Positions 8,482 to 17,971 of a DNA stretch of 64,000 bases are shown in pieces (the stretch's first letter is position 1; every line of letters starts with the position of its first letter). The stretch comes from Actinomycetota bacterium. GTDB taxonomy: Bacteria; Actinomycetota; Nitriliruptoria; Nitriliruptorales; Nitriliruptoraceae. The notes below the pieces were generated by a model. That model made no database searches and had not been told where the DNA came from. It was given only the letters and a program-made list of their open reading frames with translations. Both the position numbers and the translations under genes were made by a program. Location of the stretch: NCBI GenBank assembly GCA_019347575.1, contig JAHWKY010000026.1:1-64000 (forward strand), in the 5' to 3' direction.

Positions 8482-9909
8482 GTGCGCGTGTCCGTCCGAT
8501 CGATCCGAACCGCCGTCGCCGTGCTGGCGACCGTGCTGACGCTGCTGCCGCTGGGTGTCGCCCAGGCGGGCGGCTCACCGGGTCTCGCCCCGCTCGACGA
8601 GGTCGCCTACGAGGGGCTGATCAACGGCGAACGAGCCAAGGCCGGGCTGCGCCCCCTCACCGTGCACCTGCAGCTCACCCGCATCGGCCGTGGACACTCC
8701 GGCGTGATGGCCGCTGACTCCGACCGTGGTGGCAGCTGCGGCGACGGGCGGACTCTGCGCCACCGCAACCCCCTCGACGGCGGCGTCACCGAGAACTGGC
8801 GCAGCCTGCGTGAGAACGTCGGCTGCGGCAGCGGGACGCTCGGCTCGCCCGAGTCGCTGCACCAGGGCTTCATGAACTCCCCGGGTCACCGTGCCAACGT
8901 CCTCGCGCCCGACGTCGAGCACGTCGGCATCGGGGTCGTGGTCGACAGCAGGGGGACCACGTGGGTCACCCAGATCTTCATGGGCGGCGGCACGCCACCG
9001 GTCCTGACCGCGATCGGCGAGGGACTGAAGGCCAGCCAGGTCACCTTCCCGACCGACGACCGCCCCGACTTCATCGTTGTCTCGCGCGCCGATCTGTTCG
9101 CCGACTCGCTCGGCGGCGCAGCCCTGGCCGGTGGGGACGCCCCGGTGCTGTTCACCGACGGCCCGACCCCCGCCGAGCCCCAGCCGGTCCTGCGCCCCGA
9201 CACGCGGGTCGAGATCGACCGCCTCCTGGGTGGCAGCGGCCGCGTGTACCTGCTCGGAGGTCCGGACGCGCTGAGCCCTCGAGTCGAGTCGGAGCTGCGG
9301 GGCGCGGGCTACGACGTCAAGCGACTCGCCGGCGCGACGCGCGTGGAGACCGCGATCGCGATCGCCGACGAGACCGTCAAGCTGCGCGGCACCCCCGACA
9401 AGATCGCCGTCGCCTACGCGTGGAACTGGCCCGACGCCATCACCGGTGGCGCGGCCGCTGGTCGCAACGGCGTCCCGCTGGTCCTGGTCGACACGAACGC
9501 GGTTCCCGCAGCGACCGCTTCGTTCCTCGCCCGCCATCCTAAGGCCGAGCGCCTCGTGCTCGGAGGTTCGGTCGTCGTCAGCGACCGCGTCCTGCGCGAC
9601 GTGTCGGGTCAGCGCCTCGCTGGCGCGACACGCCACGACACCGCCCTCGCGGTCGCCGACGGCCTGTTCGGCGCGGTCGGATCACGCGTGGTCGTGATCG
9701 ACGGCTGGGACCCCGACGGATGGGGCAGGGCCCTGGCGTGGAGCGCCTACGCCGTGCGCAACGGCGCCCCGACGATCCTGGTCAACGACGACGTGCCCAG
9801 CAGCGTGGCCAACTGGCTGGCAGCCCAGGACGACGGTGTCGTTCCGCTGTTCGGCAGCGCGGTGACCAGCAGTGCACGGTCGGCGGTGGAGCAGCTGCTC
9901 GCCAGCTGA
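8482..9909 (+). CDS. Secreted CAP-domain protein with cell-wall-binding repeats (CWB2)
   Basis: 475 residues. A signal peptide (about 1-30, ending near VAQAGG) is followed by a CAP/SCP domain (about 40-170) with LINGERAKAGLRPL, HRNP, SLRENVGCGSG and NSPGHRANVL. From about 185 to the end come three cell-wall-binding type 2 repeats, each built around a Rossmann-like half with RLAGATRVETAIAIAD, RLAGATRHDTALAVAD and LGG. The product is exported and probably held at the wall by secondary polymers. The CAP domain lacks an evident enzymatic role in bacteria. Start GTG 8482 has a weak SD (AGAGGG). GTG 8488 is an alternative. Confidence 0.9.
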   Translation: MRVSVRSIRTAVAVLATVLTLLPLGVAQAGGSPGLAPLDEVAYEGLINGERAKAGLRPLTVHLQLTRIGRGHSGVMAADSDRGGSCGDGRTLRHRNPLDGGVTENWRSLRENVGCGSGTLGSPESLHQGFMNSPGHRANVLAPDVEHVGIGVVVDSRGTTWVTQIFMGGGTPPVLTAIGEGLKASQVTFPTDDRPDFIVVSRADLFADSLGGAALAGGDAPVLFTDGPTPAEPQPVLRPDTRVEIDRLLGGSGRVYLLGGPDALSPRVESELRGAGYDVKRLAGATRVETAIAIADETVKLRGTPDKIAVAYAWNWPDAITGGAAAGRNGVPLVLVDTNAVPAATASFLARHPKAERLVLGGSVVVSDRVLRDVSGQRLAGATRHDTALAVADGLFGAVGSRVVVIDGWDPDGWGRALAWSAYAVRNGAPTILVNDDVPSSVANWLAAQDDGVVPLFGSAVTSSARSAVEQLLAS

Positions 9910-9921
9910 CATCCTGGGGGC

Positions 9922-10551
9922 ATGCGCCTCTACACCGACCGTGAGGAAGCTGGCCGCGAGCTCGCTGCCGCGCTACGCGACCTAGAGCTCGACGACCCCC
10001 TGATCCTCGGTCTTCCGCGCGGCGGCGTGCCGGTGGCACGAGAGGTCGCGGACGAGCTGGACGCCCCGCTCGACGTGCTCGTGGTGCGCAAGATCGGTGC
10101 GCCCGGCCACGCCGAGTACGGCATCGGCGCCATCGGCGAGGAGGACGTCGAGGTCCTCGACGACGACGCCATGCGAGCGCTCCGCCTCGGTCGCGCCGAC
10201 CTCGAGGCCACCATCGCGCGCGAGCGCACCGAGCTGCAACGTCGGGTCCGGCTCTACCGCGGCGACCGTGCCCCGACCTCGCTGCGGGACCGGACCGTCG
10301 TGATCGTCGACGACGGGCTCGCCACCGGCAACACCGCTCGCGCTGCGGTCGCCGTCGTGCGCCAGCGCGGTGCGGGGCGAGTGGTCGTCGCGGTGCCGGT
10401 CGGGGCACCCCAGAGCGTCGACGATCTGCGCCGCCTCTCCGACGAGGTGGTGTGTCCCCACGCACCGCGCAGCTTCCGCGCCGTCGGCAGCTGGTACGGC
10501 GACTTCCACCAGGTCACCGACGAGGAGGTCCAGTCGCACCTCGCCGCCTGA
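9922..10551 (+). CDS. Phosphoribosyltransferase
   Basis: 209 residues. The PRPP-binding loop VVIVDDGLATGNTA lies near 126-139 in a type I PRTase fold, with LPRGGVPVAREVADEL and VVRKIGAPGHAEYGIGAIGE upstream. This subgroup (sometimes fused to dienelactone hydrolases) is widespread but its base substrate is not established. SD GGGGG sits 4 nt before ATG 9922, 12 bp after the CAP/CWB2 gene. Confidence 0.88.
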   Translation: MRLYTDREEAGRELAAALRDLELDDPLILGLPRGGVPVAREVADELDAPLDVLVVRKIGAPGHAEYGIGAIGEEDVEVLDDDAMRALRLGRADLEATIARERTELQRRVRLYRGDRAPTSLRDRTVVIVDDGLATGNTARAAVAVVRQRGAGRVVVAVPVGAPQSVDDLRRLSDEVVCPHAPRSFRAVGSWYGDFHQVTDEEVQSHLAA

Positions 10552-10647
10552 GTCGGGATCGTGCCCGCGGTGGAGGGCGGGGAGGTGGTGGCGGTTACGT
10601 TGCTGCGGCTCCGCTCGAGGTCGACGACGGTGCCGTCCCCTCGTCCA

Positions 10648-11628
10648 TCATCCGCGGAAGCGCAGCTCGGCGCGCCAGGCGGCACCGATGCGGCCCAGCA
10701 CGACGTCCTCGGTCGGCACATCGGTGGGCACCGGTGATCGGGTCAGCGTCGCGGGGATGAAGCCCATCTGCCCCGACAGGCCGCCGTCGAAGCGGTCGCT
10801 GAGCGACAGCTCCGACACCCCCATGCCGGTGAGGTCGAGAGCGCGTAGGGCGCGCCGCACGAGTCGGGCGAGCAACTCGTCGTCGACGGTCGTCTCGAGG
10901 TCGATGGGCTGGACCGTCACCAGCTCTCCCTCGGGCACCGTCGCGAACAGCGACAGCGCGCCGCGCACCGCCTGTGCGATGCAATCGGCACGGGTGGCGC
11001 CCCACGCGCGCACGTAGAGGGTGTCCTCGTCGACCTCCACCCGACCGGGACGTGCTTCCGCGTCCCACGACCGCTCATCACGCTCGACGTCGTCGGGCTC
11101 GGTCTGCACGCCGGGTTGGACCGCCGCGACATCGGGACCCTCGATGTCCCCGGAGTCCGGCTGGGGTGACGGCGGTGCGGGGTGGGCCAGCGGTTCGGTG
11201 GTCGGGGGCGCGGGGCGGGCCAGCGGTTCGGTGGTCGGGGGCGCCGGGGGAGCCGCCGTGGCGGCCCCCAGCAGCAGCAGCGCCGCCGCAGCGGTGGCGA
11301 CCAGCGATCCGCTGGTGATCTCGCCCTCTGGGCCCAGGGCCAGCCAGGCGACCACGAGGACGGCAGCGGCGACCGCGCTGGCGGCTCGCGGCCAACCGTG
11401 GTCATCGATCAGCGCGGCGATGCCCGGGACGATCGCGAGCGCGATGAGCGCGACCGCGAGCGTGGGTAGACCCGTGCCCTCGCCCCACGACAGCAGACCG
11501 AGGTCGAGGGCCACGCGACCATCCGCCGTCCACGGCAGGAAGGCGCCGGCGACCAGCAGGCCGGCGCCGATCAGGCCGAGCGCCCGCCCGATGCTCCAGC
11601 TCGGGGCGGTACCCGATGGTGACGCCAT
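10648..11628 (-). CDS. Membrane protein with C-terminal archease-like domain
   Basis: 326 residues. Four hydrophobic segments lie within about 12-140, followed by a Pro-rich linker with a duplicated PAPPTTEPLA unit and an acidic stretch. Residues ~205-326 match the archease pattern: LYVRAWGATRADCIAQAVRGAL, a central DDELLARLVRRALRALDL helix, and a terminal strand pair ending WRAELRF. Archeases are normally soluble activators of the tRNA ligase RtcB, so the membrane tether is unusual. ATG 11628 is chosen because the longer frame upstream runs through lysC on the other strand. It is divergent from lysC. Confidence 0.6.
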   Translation of the reverse strand: MASPSGTAPSWSIGRALGLIGAGLLVAGAFLPWTADGRVALDLGLLSWGEGTGLPTLAVALIALAIVPGIAALIDDHGWPRAASAVAAAVLVVAWLALGPEGEITSGSLVATAAAALLLLGAATAAPPAPPTTEPLARPAPPTTEPLAHPAPPSPQPDSGDIEGPDVAAVQPGVQTEPDDVERDERSWDAEARPGRVEVDEDTLYVRAWGATRADCIAQAVRGALSLFATVPEGELVTVQPIDLETTVDDELLARLVRRALRALDLTGMGVSELSLSDRFDGGLSGQMGFIPATLTRSPVPTDVPTEDVVLGRIGAAWRAELRFRG

Positions 11629-11749
11629 GGCTCCAGCGTAGGGCGCGGTGTCCCTGGAGGCGGCCGCTGTGCGGGTGGCCGTGCACACGGTCAGCCACCT
11701 CTGCCGTACCCTCAACGCCCGGATCGTGCGCCTTCTCCCGGAGTCCCGC

Positions 11750-13033
11750 GTGGCCATCGTCGTGCAGAAGTTCGGAGGCACCTCGGTCGGCGACGTGGAG
11801 CGGATCCAGCGCGTGGCCGACCGCATCGCGCGCCGGCGCCAGGACGGCGACGACGTCGTGGTCGTGGTCTCGGCCATGGGGGACACGACCGACCAGCTCG
11901 TCGCGATGGCCGAGCGCATCTCGCCGGCGCCACCCGGACGCGAGCTCGACATGCTCCTGACCGCAGGGGAGCGCATCTCGATGGCGCTGCTCGCCATGGC
12001 TCTGCACGAGCGCGACATCGAGGCCAAATCGTTCACCGGATCGCAGGCCGGGATCATCACGGATGCCGCCCACGGCCGTGCCCGCATCGTCGACATCACC
12101 CCGGGGCGGGTCCAGGAGGCGCTCGACGCCGGCCACGTCGTGATCGTCGCGGGATTCCAGGGTGTCAGCCAGGACACCAAGGACGTCACCACGCTCGGAC
12201 GGGGCGGGTCCGACACGACCGCGGTCGCCCTCGCGGCGGCGCTCGGGGCGGAGGTGTGCGAGATCTACACCGACGTCGACGGGGTGTTCACCGCCGACCC
12301 GCGGTTGGTACCCGACGCTCGTCGTCTCGACCGCGTCACCTACGAGGAGATGCTCGAGCTCGCCGCCCAGGGGGCACGTGTCCTGCAGGTCCGTTCGGTC
12401 GAGTTCGGACGCAACTACGGGGTCACGATCCACGTGCGCTCCTCGTTCAGCGAGGACGAGGGCACGTGGGTCGGCCCGGAAGGAGAAGCCGACGTGGAAG
12501 ACGCCATCATCTCCGGAGTCGCGCACGACACCAGCGAGGCGAAGATCACCGTCCAGGGCGTCGTCGACAAGCCCGGCGTCGCCAAGACGCTGTTCACCGC
12601 GCTCGCCGACGCCGGTGTCTCCGTCGACATGATCGTGCAGAACGTCTCGGAGGCGCAGCACACCGACATCTCGTTCACCGTGCCACGGGCCGAGGCCGAG
12701 TCCGCCGGCGAGATCGTCAAGCGCATCGGGGACGAGGTCGAGGCCGCCGGCGTCACGGTGGACGCGGCGATCGCCAAGGTCTCGCTGGTCGGCGCGGGCA
12801 TGAAGACCCACAGCGGCATCGCCGCCCGCATGTTCGCGGCGCTCGCTGGGGCGGGCGTCAACATCGAGATGATCAGCACGTCGACGATCCGGATCTCGGT
12901 CGTCATCGACGAGTCGGACGTCGAAGCGGCCGTGCGAGCCATCCACGCCGAGTTCGAGCTGGGCGCCGATGTGCGCGAGGAGGTGGGAGCATCCGGCAAC
13001 GCCGGCCCCTCCCCCCTGAGGGGGGAGGCATGA
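11750..13033 (+). CDS. lysC: Aspartate kinase
   Basis: 427 residues. [13 protein letters not shown] (7 onward) and [20 protein letters not shown] mark the amino-acid kinase domain. Two ACT domains follow (about 265-340 and 345-415), the usual allosteric site for Lys/Thr feedback. The enzyme phosphorylates aspartate, the first step to Lys, Met and Thr. GTG 11750 has GGAG 6 nt upstream. The last ~10 codons ([14 protein letters not shown]) come from the palindromic repeat at 12993, so the native C-terminus has been replaced or extended. The stop overlaps asd by 4 nt (ATGA). Confidence 0.95.
   Translation: MAIVVQKFGGTSVGDVERIQRVADRIARRRQDGDDVVVVVSAMGDTTDQLVAMAERISPAPPGRELDMLLTAGERISMALLAMALHERDIEAKSFTGSQAGIITDAAHGRARIVDITPGRVQEALDAGHVVIVAGFQGVSQDTKDVTTLGRGGSDTTAVALAAALGAEVCEIYTDVDGVFTADPRLVPDARRLDRVTYEEMLELAAQGARVLQVRSVEFGRNYGVTIHVRSSFSEDEGTWVGPEGEADVEDAIISGVAHDTSEAKITVQGVVDKPGVAKTLFTALADAGVSVDMIVQNVSEAQHTDISFTVPRAEAESAGEIVKRIGDEVEAAGVTVDAAIAKVSLVGAGMKTHSGIAARMFAALAGAGVNIEMISTSTIRISVVIDESDVEAAVRAIHAEFELGADVREEVGASGNAGPSPLRGEA
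12993..13029 (+). repeat. Start-codon-associated palindromic repeat, copy 2 (truncated)
   Basis: 37 bp matching the right-hand part of the 65-bp unit: GCCGGC-type palindromes, then CCTCCCCCCT (13008-13017) and AGGGGGGAGG (13019-13028), ending one base before the asd ATG. The left ~28 bp of the unit are missing. It lies inside the 3' end of lysC and supplies the asd ribosome binding site. Confidence 0.85.
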
Positions 13034-14094
13034 ACCATCCTCCTCGGATCGCCATCGTCGGAGCCACCGGCGCGGTCGGGTACGCGATGCGTCGGCTCCT
13101 CGACGAGCGCGACTTCCCTCTCGCCGACGCCCCGATCTTCATCGCGAGCGAGCGCTCCACGGGGCGGAAGCTGCCGTGGCGCGACGGCGAGGTCACGGTC
13201 CAGGCCCTGTCATCCCAGATCTTCGACGGTGTCGACATCGCGATCTTCAGCGCCGGCGGTTCCACGTCGAAGCAGTGGGCGCCGGTCGCCGCCGAGCGGG
13301 GCGCGGTCGTGATCGACAACTCTTCGGCGTGGCGCATGGACGACGGCGTGCCGCTCGTCGTCACCGAGGTGAACCCTCAAGCGGCGGGGCGGCGACCCAA
13401 GGGCATCATCGCCAACCCAAACTGCACGACGATGGTGCTGATGGTCGCCGCCAAGCCGTTGCACGAGGCGTTCGGCCTGACCGACGTCGTGGCCACGACC
13501 TACCAGGCGGCGGGCGGGGCGGGACAGTCCGGCATCCGCGAGCTCGCGGAGCAGGCGAGCAAGCTGCTGGCCGACCCGGACCTGCTCGTGACCGACGGCC
13601 CTGCGGCGCTCCGCAGCGTCGAGGCGGAGCAGTTCAGCAAGCCGATCGCGTTCAACGTGCTCCCGCACTGCGGCGACTTCGCGGACGAGCGCTACACCGT
13701 CGAGGAGTGGAAGCTGGTCCACGAGTCGCGCAAGATCCTCGAGCTGCCGGCCCTCCGCGTGTCGCCGACGTGCGTCCGCGTGCCGGTCTTCGTCGGGCAC
13801 TCGATCGCGGCCCGGATGACGTTCGTCGAGCTGCCTGACCGCGACCGCGCGGTCGCGGCGCTCGAGGCGGCCCCCAACCTCCGCGTCGTCGACGGGGTCG
13901 ATGTGGACGGCGAGGAGCTCGCCTACCCCTCGGCGCTCGACGGTGCCGGGGTCGACGAGGTGCTCGTCGGGCGCGTCCGAATCGATCTCGCCGATCCCCA
14001 GGCGCTGAACCTGTGGGTGACGGGCGACAACCTCCTCAAGGGCGCCGCCCTCAACGCCATCCAGATCGCCGAGCTCCTGCTCGACGAGGCCTGA
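13030..14094 (+). CDS. asd: Aspartate-semialdehyde dehydrogenase
   Basis: 354 residues. [14 protein letters not shown] is the NADPH-binding start. The catalytic cysteine is C132 in IANPNCTTM, and [14 protein letters not shown] carries the active-site His region. It reduces aspartyl phosphate made by LysC. ATG 13030 overlaps the lysC stop. Its SD is the 3' arm of the repeat hairpin, so translation probably depends on ribosomes arriving from lysC to open it. Confidence 0.95.
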   Translation: MNHPPRIAIVGATGAVGYAMRRLLDERDFPLADAPIFIASERSTGRKLPWRDGEVTVQALSSQIFDGVDIAIFSAGGSTSKQWAPVAAERGAVVIDNSSAWRMDDGVPLVVTEVNPQAAGRRPKGIIANPNCTTMVLMVAAKPLHEAFGLTDVVATTYQAAGGAGQSGIRELAEQASKLLADPDLLVTDGPAALRSVEAEQFSKPIAFNVLPHCGDFADERYTVEEWKLVHESRKILELPALRVSPTCVRVPVFVGHSIAARMTFVELPDRDRAVAALEAAPNLRVVDGVDVDGEELAYPSALDGAGVDEVLVGRVRIDLADPQALNLWVTGDNLLKGAALNAIQIAELLLDEA

Positions 14095-14136
14095 GGCCGC
14101 CCGCCGCTCAGGGCGGTGAACTGCTCCCACTGGCGG

Positions 14137-16236
14137 TCAGGAGGCGTCGACCTTGCTCGCCGCGCCGACCGGGTCGGCGGTCTTCGCCAGCAGCGCCCCG
14201 ATGGTGGCCTGGTCGGCGGGGCGCGCGAACAGGTAGCCCTGGCCGAGCTGGCAGCGCAGCTCACGGAAGCGGCTGAGCTGCTCGTTGTGCTCGATGCCCT
14301 CGGCGACGGTCTCCAGGTGGAGCGAACGACCGAGCTCGATGATCGCGCGGACGAGGGCCGGGCTCTGGGTGCCCTTGCTCATGCCGTCGATGAACGAGCG
14401 GTCGATCTTCAGCACGTCTATGGGGAAGTTCTGCAGGTAGCTGAGCGACGAGTAGCCGGTGCCGAAGTCGTCGATCGCGATGCGCACCCCGAGCTGACGC
14501 AGCTGCGTGAACACCTCCATCGTAGCCTGGGTGTCCTGGAGCAACGCGCCCTCGGTGATCTCGAGCGTGAGGCTCTCCGCGGGCAGCCCGGCAGCGTCGA
14601 GCGCGGCGCTCACGTCCTCGACCAGGCACCCGGCGGCAACGTGGCGCGCTGAGACGTTGACCGAGATGTACAGCGGTGGGTGTGACGGGAACGCCTCCTG
14701 CCACGCCTTCAGCTGGCTCGTGGCCTGCTCGAAGACCCACCGGCTCAGCGGGATGATGAGGCCGCTCTCCTCGGCGACGGGGATGAACTCGCCGGGCGGC
14801 ACCATTCCGCGCTCGGGGTGGTGCCAGCGGATCAGCGCCTCGACACCGACGACCTTGGCCGTCTCGAGCACCACGATGGGCTGGTAGAACAGCTCGAACT
14901 GATCGTCCTCGACCGCGTGCTGCAGGTCGGCCTCGAGCTCCAAGCGCTGGACGACCGAGACGTGCATCTGCGGCTCGAAGATCTCGTAGTCGCCCTTGCC
15001 GGTGTGCTTCGCCATGTACATCGCGATGTCGGCGTTGCGCAGCAGCTCCTCGGCGTCGGCGGCCTCGGGCGAGAACGCGATGCCGATGCTGGCGTCGATG
15101 CGGACCTCCTTCCCCTGCAACGTGATCGGACGGCGCAGCGCCTCGAGCAGACGCGTCGCGACGCGGGCCGCGCTGGCGTCGTCGCGGACCTCTTCGAGCA
15201 GGATCGCGAACTCGTCTCCGCCGAGCCGGGCGGGCGTGTCGGACTCGCGGATCGTGGCCTGGATGACCTTGGCGACCTCGACCAGCAGCTCGTCACCGGC
15301 GGCGTGGCCGAGGGTGTCGTTGACGACCTTGAAGCCGTCGAGGTCGAGGAACATCACCGAGAAGGGGTTCTTGGAGCGGCTCGCGCGCGCGACGGTGTGG
15401 GCGACGCGATCGCGGAACAGGGCGCGGTTCGGCAGGCCGGTGAGGGTGTCGTGGAACGCGCGGTACTCCAGCCGCTCCTCGAGGACCTTGCGGTCGCTGA
15501 CGTCGCGGGTGTTGAGCACGAAGCCGCGGATGTTGCGATCGAACAGCAGGTTGTGGCAGTTGGACTCGACCGGCAACCAGCGTCCGTCCTTGTGGCGGAT
15601 GCGGTTCTCGATCATGCCGACCGCGCCGGCCTCGCCTGCCATCTGCTCCACGAACGCCAGCACGCGCGGTAGGTCCTCGGGGTGCAGCAGCTGGAGGTAC
15701 TCCTGGCCGAGCATGTCCTCCTCGGAGTAGCCGAGGACGCCGGTCGCCGACGGGCTCATGTACTTCACGCGGGCGTCACCACCGATGACCACGATGGCGT
15801 CGGAGCTGTACTGGACCAGGCCACGGAAGCGCTCCTCGCTGGCACGCAGTTCGGCCTCGGCGAGCTCCTTGGTGCGCATCATGATGCGGATCTGCTCGGC
15901 GACCACGACCAGCGCCCCCGAAGCCACGAGGGCAACGCCGTGCGTCGAGGCGTCGGGTACGTAGTTGGGGACGATGCCGAGGACGATGCCGAGCTGCGCC
16001 GCGGTGGTGGCGACCAGGGACCAGGCCAGGGCGGGGCGGATCGTCCGCGCGCCACCGCGTCTGAGGCCGTCGGCGAGGGTGAGCAGGTGCCCGAAGGCGC
16101 CCACGAGGGGCCCCCACCCCGTTGCGTAGGCGACGGCGGTCACGATCGCGACCCGCACGGCCAGCCACCCGTGCAGGCGCGACCGACCGGTTGCGTCGCG
16201 CCAGACGCGCGGGATCGAAGTTGTCGTGCTGCTCAT
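14137..16236 (-). CDS. Membrane PAS-GGDEF-EAL c-di-GMP signalling protein
   Basis: 699 residues: N-terminal hydrophobic segments (about 25-115), a PAS domain (about 140-255), a GGDEF domain with intact RLGGDEF (near 337) and an EAL domain with VEALIRW (near 463), DDFGTGYSSL and KIDRSFI. Both catalytic signatures look intact, so it could make and degrade c-di-GMP. ATG 16236 is preceded by GAGGTG at a good distance. Upstream in-frame codons run into a GC-rich gap without coding character. It stands alone between asd (convergent) and the mazG-like gene. Confidence 0.92.
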   Translation of the reverse strand: MSSTTTSIPRVWRDATGRSRLHGWLAVRVAIVTAVAYATGWGPLVGAFGHLLTLADGLRRGGARTIRPALAWSLVATTAAQLGIVLGIVPNYVPDASTHGVALVASGALVVVAEQIRIMMRTKELAEAELRASEERFRGLVQYSSDAIVVIGGDARVKYMSPSATGVLGYSEEDMLGQEYLQLLHPEDLPRVLAFVEQMAGEAGAVGMIENRIRHKDGRWLPVESNCHNLLFDRNIRGFVLNTRDVSDRKVLEERLEYRAFHDTLTGLPNRALFRDRVAHTVARASRSKNPFSVMFLDLDGFKVVNDTLGHAAGDELLVEVAKVIQATIRESDTPARLGGDEFAILLEEVRDDASAARVATRLLEALRRPITLQGKEVRIDASIGIAFSPEAADAEELLRNADIAMYMAKHTGKGDYEIFEPQMHVSVVQRLELEADLQHAVEDDQFELFYQPIVVLETAKVVGVEALIRWHHPERGMVPPGEFIPVAEESGLIIPLSRWVFEQATSQLKAWQEAFPSHPPLYISVNVSARHVAAGCLVEDVSAALDAAGLPAESLTLEITEGALLQDTQATMEVFTQLRQLGVRIAIDDFGTGYSSLSYLQNFPIDVLKIDRSFIDGMSKGTQSPALVRAIIELGRSLHLETVAEGIEHNEQLSRFRELRCQLGQGYLFARPADQATIGALLAKTADPVGAASKVDAS

Positions 16237-16405
16237 CTCACACCTCGCGGCTCCGGACTCGGGCCGAGCGCCGCCCGGCCCGCATGGAGCTCGTTCCATG
16301 GGGGATGGCCCAGAGTGACTAGTTCCTACTGACAGTAAGGGGCCTCGGCAGCCGCGGGGCGGGTCTTGAGCCCCGACAGGGCGGTCCGCGTCCCGAGGGC
16401 TCCCA

Positions 16406-16684
16406 TCAGCACCGACAGGGCAGCTGGCCGCACTTGGGGCAGCCCTGGCGGTAGCGGTCGGCGGCGGCCGCGAGGTCGATCCCGGCCTGGTCGGCCAGCG
16501 ACGCCAGCCACGCCAGGACGTCAGCGAACTCGCGGCGCCGGTCCTCGTCACCGCCCCGCCGTAGCGCCCGCGACAGCTCGCCGACCTCCTCGACGAACCA
16601 GCCGAAGGTCGCGTCGAGGCCGCGTGCGCGGTCGCGCTCGCCGTACGTGGCCGCCATCAGCTGCTGGAACTCGCCGATGTCCAC
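16406..16684 (-). CDS. MazG-like nucleotide pyrophosphohydrolase with Cys-rich tail
   Basis: 92 residues. The EE-x-x-E (VEEVGEL) and EFADVLAWL helices form the metal-binding core of the MazG/all-alpha NTP-PPase fold. The last 12 residues, CPKCGQLPCRC, are a compact four-Cys cluster that may bind zinc. It starts at GTG 16684, directly after the stop of the cation transporter gene, so the two form an operon. The substrate is unknown. House-cleaning of modified NTPs is typical of relatives. Confidence 0.8.
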   Translation of the reverse strand: MDIGEFQQLMAATYGERDRARGLDATFGWFVEEVGELSRALRRGGDEDRRREFADVLAWLASLADQAGIDLAAAADRYRQGCPKCGQLPCRC

Positions 16685-16685
16685 G

Positions 16686-17654
16686 TCACCGGTCCCCGTC
16701 GACGCTGAGGGCGTCGAAGCCGTGCGCGTGGTGGTCCTCGTCCTGGTGCTCGGGGTGGCCGGCGGGTTCGAAGTGGATCACGGCATCGGCGATGTCCGGT
16801 ACCGCAACCCGCAAGGAGTCCTGCATCTCGTGGCTGATGTTGTGGGCACGCTCGAAGGTGAGGTCCGCGTCGAGTTCGACGCAGACGTCGAGGAAGATCC
16901 GCGACCCCACCATCCGTGCGCGCAGCGTGTGGTGCTCGTGCACCTCGGGGAACGAGTGGATGACCTCGGCGATCCGCCGCACGATGTCCTCGTTCGGCGC
17001 CTTGTCGGTCAGCACGCCAGCGGTACGCCGCAGCAGTCCGATCGCGGTGATGGCGACGAAGAACGCGACGACGAGGGCGGCGATCGGGTCCGCGATGGGC
17101 CAACCGGCACCGGCTGCCACCAGGCCGATGAGCACCGCGATGTTGGACCACACGTCGGTGGTGAAGTGCAGCGCGTCGGCCTCGAGCGCCTGGCTGCCTC
17201 CTGACTCCGCGGCCGCGCGGAGGAGCTTGCGCGAGATCCACCAGTCGACGAGGAGGCTGAACACGATCACGGCGACCCCGAGCAGCGGCACGTCGACGGC
17301 GCTCGTCCCTCCGAGGCGCTCGATCGCCTCGACCGCGATGATCCCGACCGTGAGGAACAGCGCGCCGAGCTGCACCAGGCTCGACAGGCTCTCGAACTTC
17401 TCGTGGCCGTAGGCGTGGGTGTCGTCCGGGGGACGCGATCCGATGCGGACCCCGATGTACGCGAACAGGCTGGCGGTCAGGTCGAGGAACGAGTCGGCGG
17501 CGGAGGCCCACAGCGCGATCGAACCCGTGATCACGCCGACGACGACCTTGAGCAGGGACAGGCCGATGTTGACCGCGATGCTCGTCGCTGCGGCGCCCCG
17601 CTTGATGCGGGTGCGCTCGTCGTGGCTGTGCACGTGAGTGGACCGGTCAGCCAT
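16686..17654 (-). CDS. Cation diffusion facilitator family transporter
   Basis: 322 residues with a His-rich N-terminus (HVHSHDE), the CDF membrane core of about six helices (SIALWASAADSFLDLTASL and ALEADALHFTTDVWSN carry the H/D metal-site residues) and a C-terminal cytoplasmic domain (about 215-300) ending in HPEHQDEDHHAHG. It should export a divalent metal such as Zn, Fe or Mn. ATG 17654 has GAGG upstream. Longer in-frame codons upstream run into the tRNA gene and are not real. Confidence 0.92.
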   Translation of the reverse strand: MADRSTHVHSHDERTRIKRGAAATSIAVNIGLSLLKVVVGVITGSIALWASAADSFLDLTASLFAYIGVRIGSRPPDDTHAYGHEKFESLSSLVQLGALFLTVGIIAVEAIERLGGTSAVDVPLLGVAVIVFSLLVDWWISRKLLRAAAESGGSQALEADALHFTTDVWSNIAVLIGLVAAGAGWPIADPIAALVVAFFVAITAIGLLRRTAGVLTDKAPNEDIVRRIAEVIHSFPEVHEHHTLRARMVGSRIFLDVCVELDADLTFERAHNISHEMQDSLRVAVPDIADAVIHFEPAGHPEHQDEDHHAHGFDALSVDGDR

Positions 17655-17752
17655 GGACGTCCTCACGTAGCCCGGAGGGCGGTAGGACAACAGCCCGAGC
17701 CTACGTGGCCGCGACGCCGCTGACTCTTCACCGGACGTGCCACCGTCCGGGT

Positions 17753-17787
17753 CACACGACGCCCCGCCGTCGGCGGGGCGTCGTGTG
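17753..17787 (-). terminator. Strong hairpin terminator directly after tRNA-Pro
   Basis: CACACGACGCCCCGCC (17753-17768) pairs perfectly with GGCGGGGCGTCGTGTG (17772-17787) across a 3-nt loop, a 16-bp stem. It begins at the CCA end of the tRNA on the minus strand and sits between that tRNA and the cation transporter gene downstream. Confidence 0.85.
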
Positions 17788-17863
17788 GTCGGGATGGCCG
17801 GATTCGAACCGGCGACCTCCACGTCCCGAACGTGGCGCGCTAACCAAGCTGCGCTACATCCCG
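17786..17863 (-). tRNA. tRNA-Pro(CGG)
   Basis: On the minus strand the acceptor stem CGGGATG pairs with CATCCCG, followed by A and an encoded CCA. The D-arm contains AGCTTGGTTAGCGC, the anticodon arm CCACG-TTCGGGA-CGTGG reads CGG (for CCG codons), and the T-loop is GGTTCGAATCC. 78 nt including CCA. Confidence 0.95.
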
Positions 17864-17971
17864 CTGTTGCTCGGAGCGGGTCGCGAGGGTACCCAACGCC
17901 TCGCCGCCCTCGCGCGCCCCGCTGTGGGTCGGGTTAGCCGTATCCGCCCGGAGGTCGACCCGGAGCGGCGG

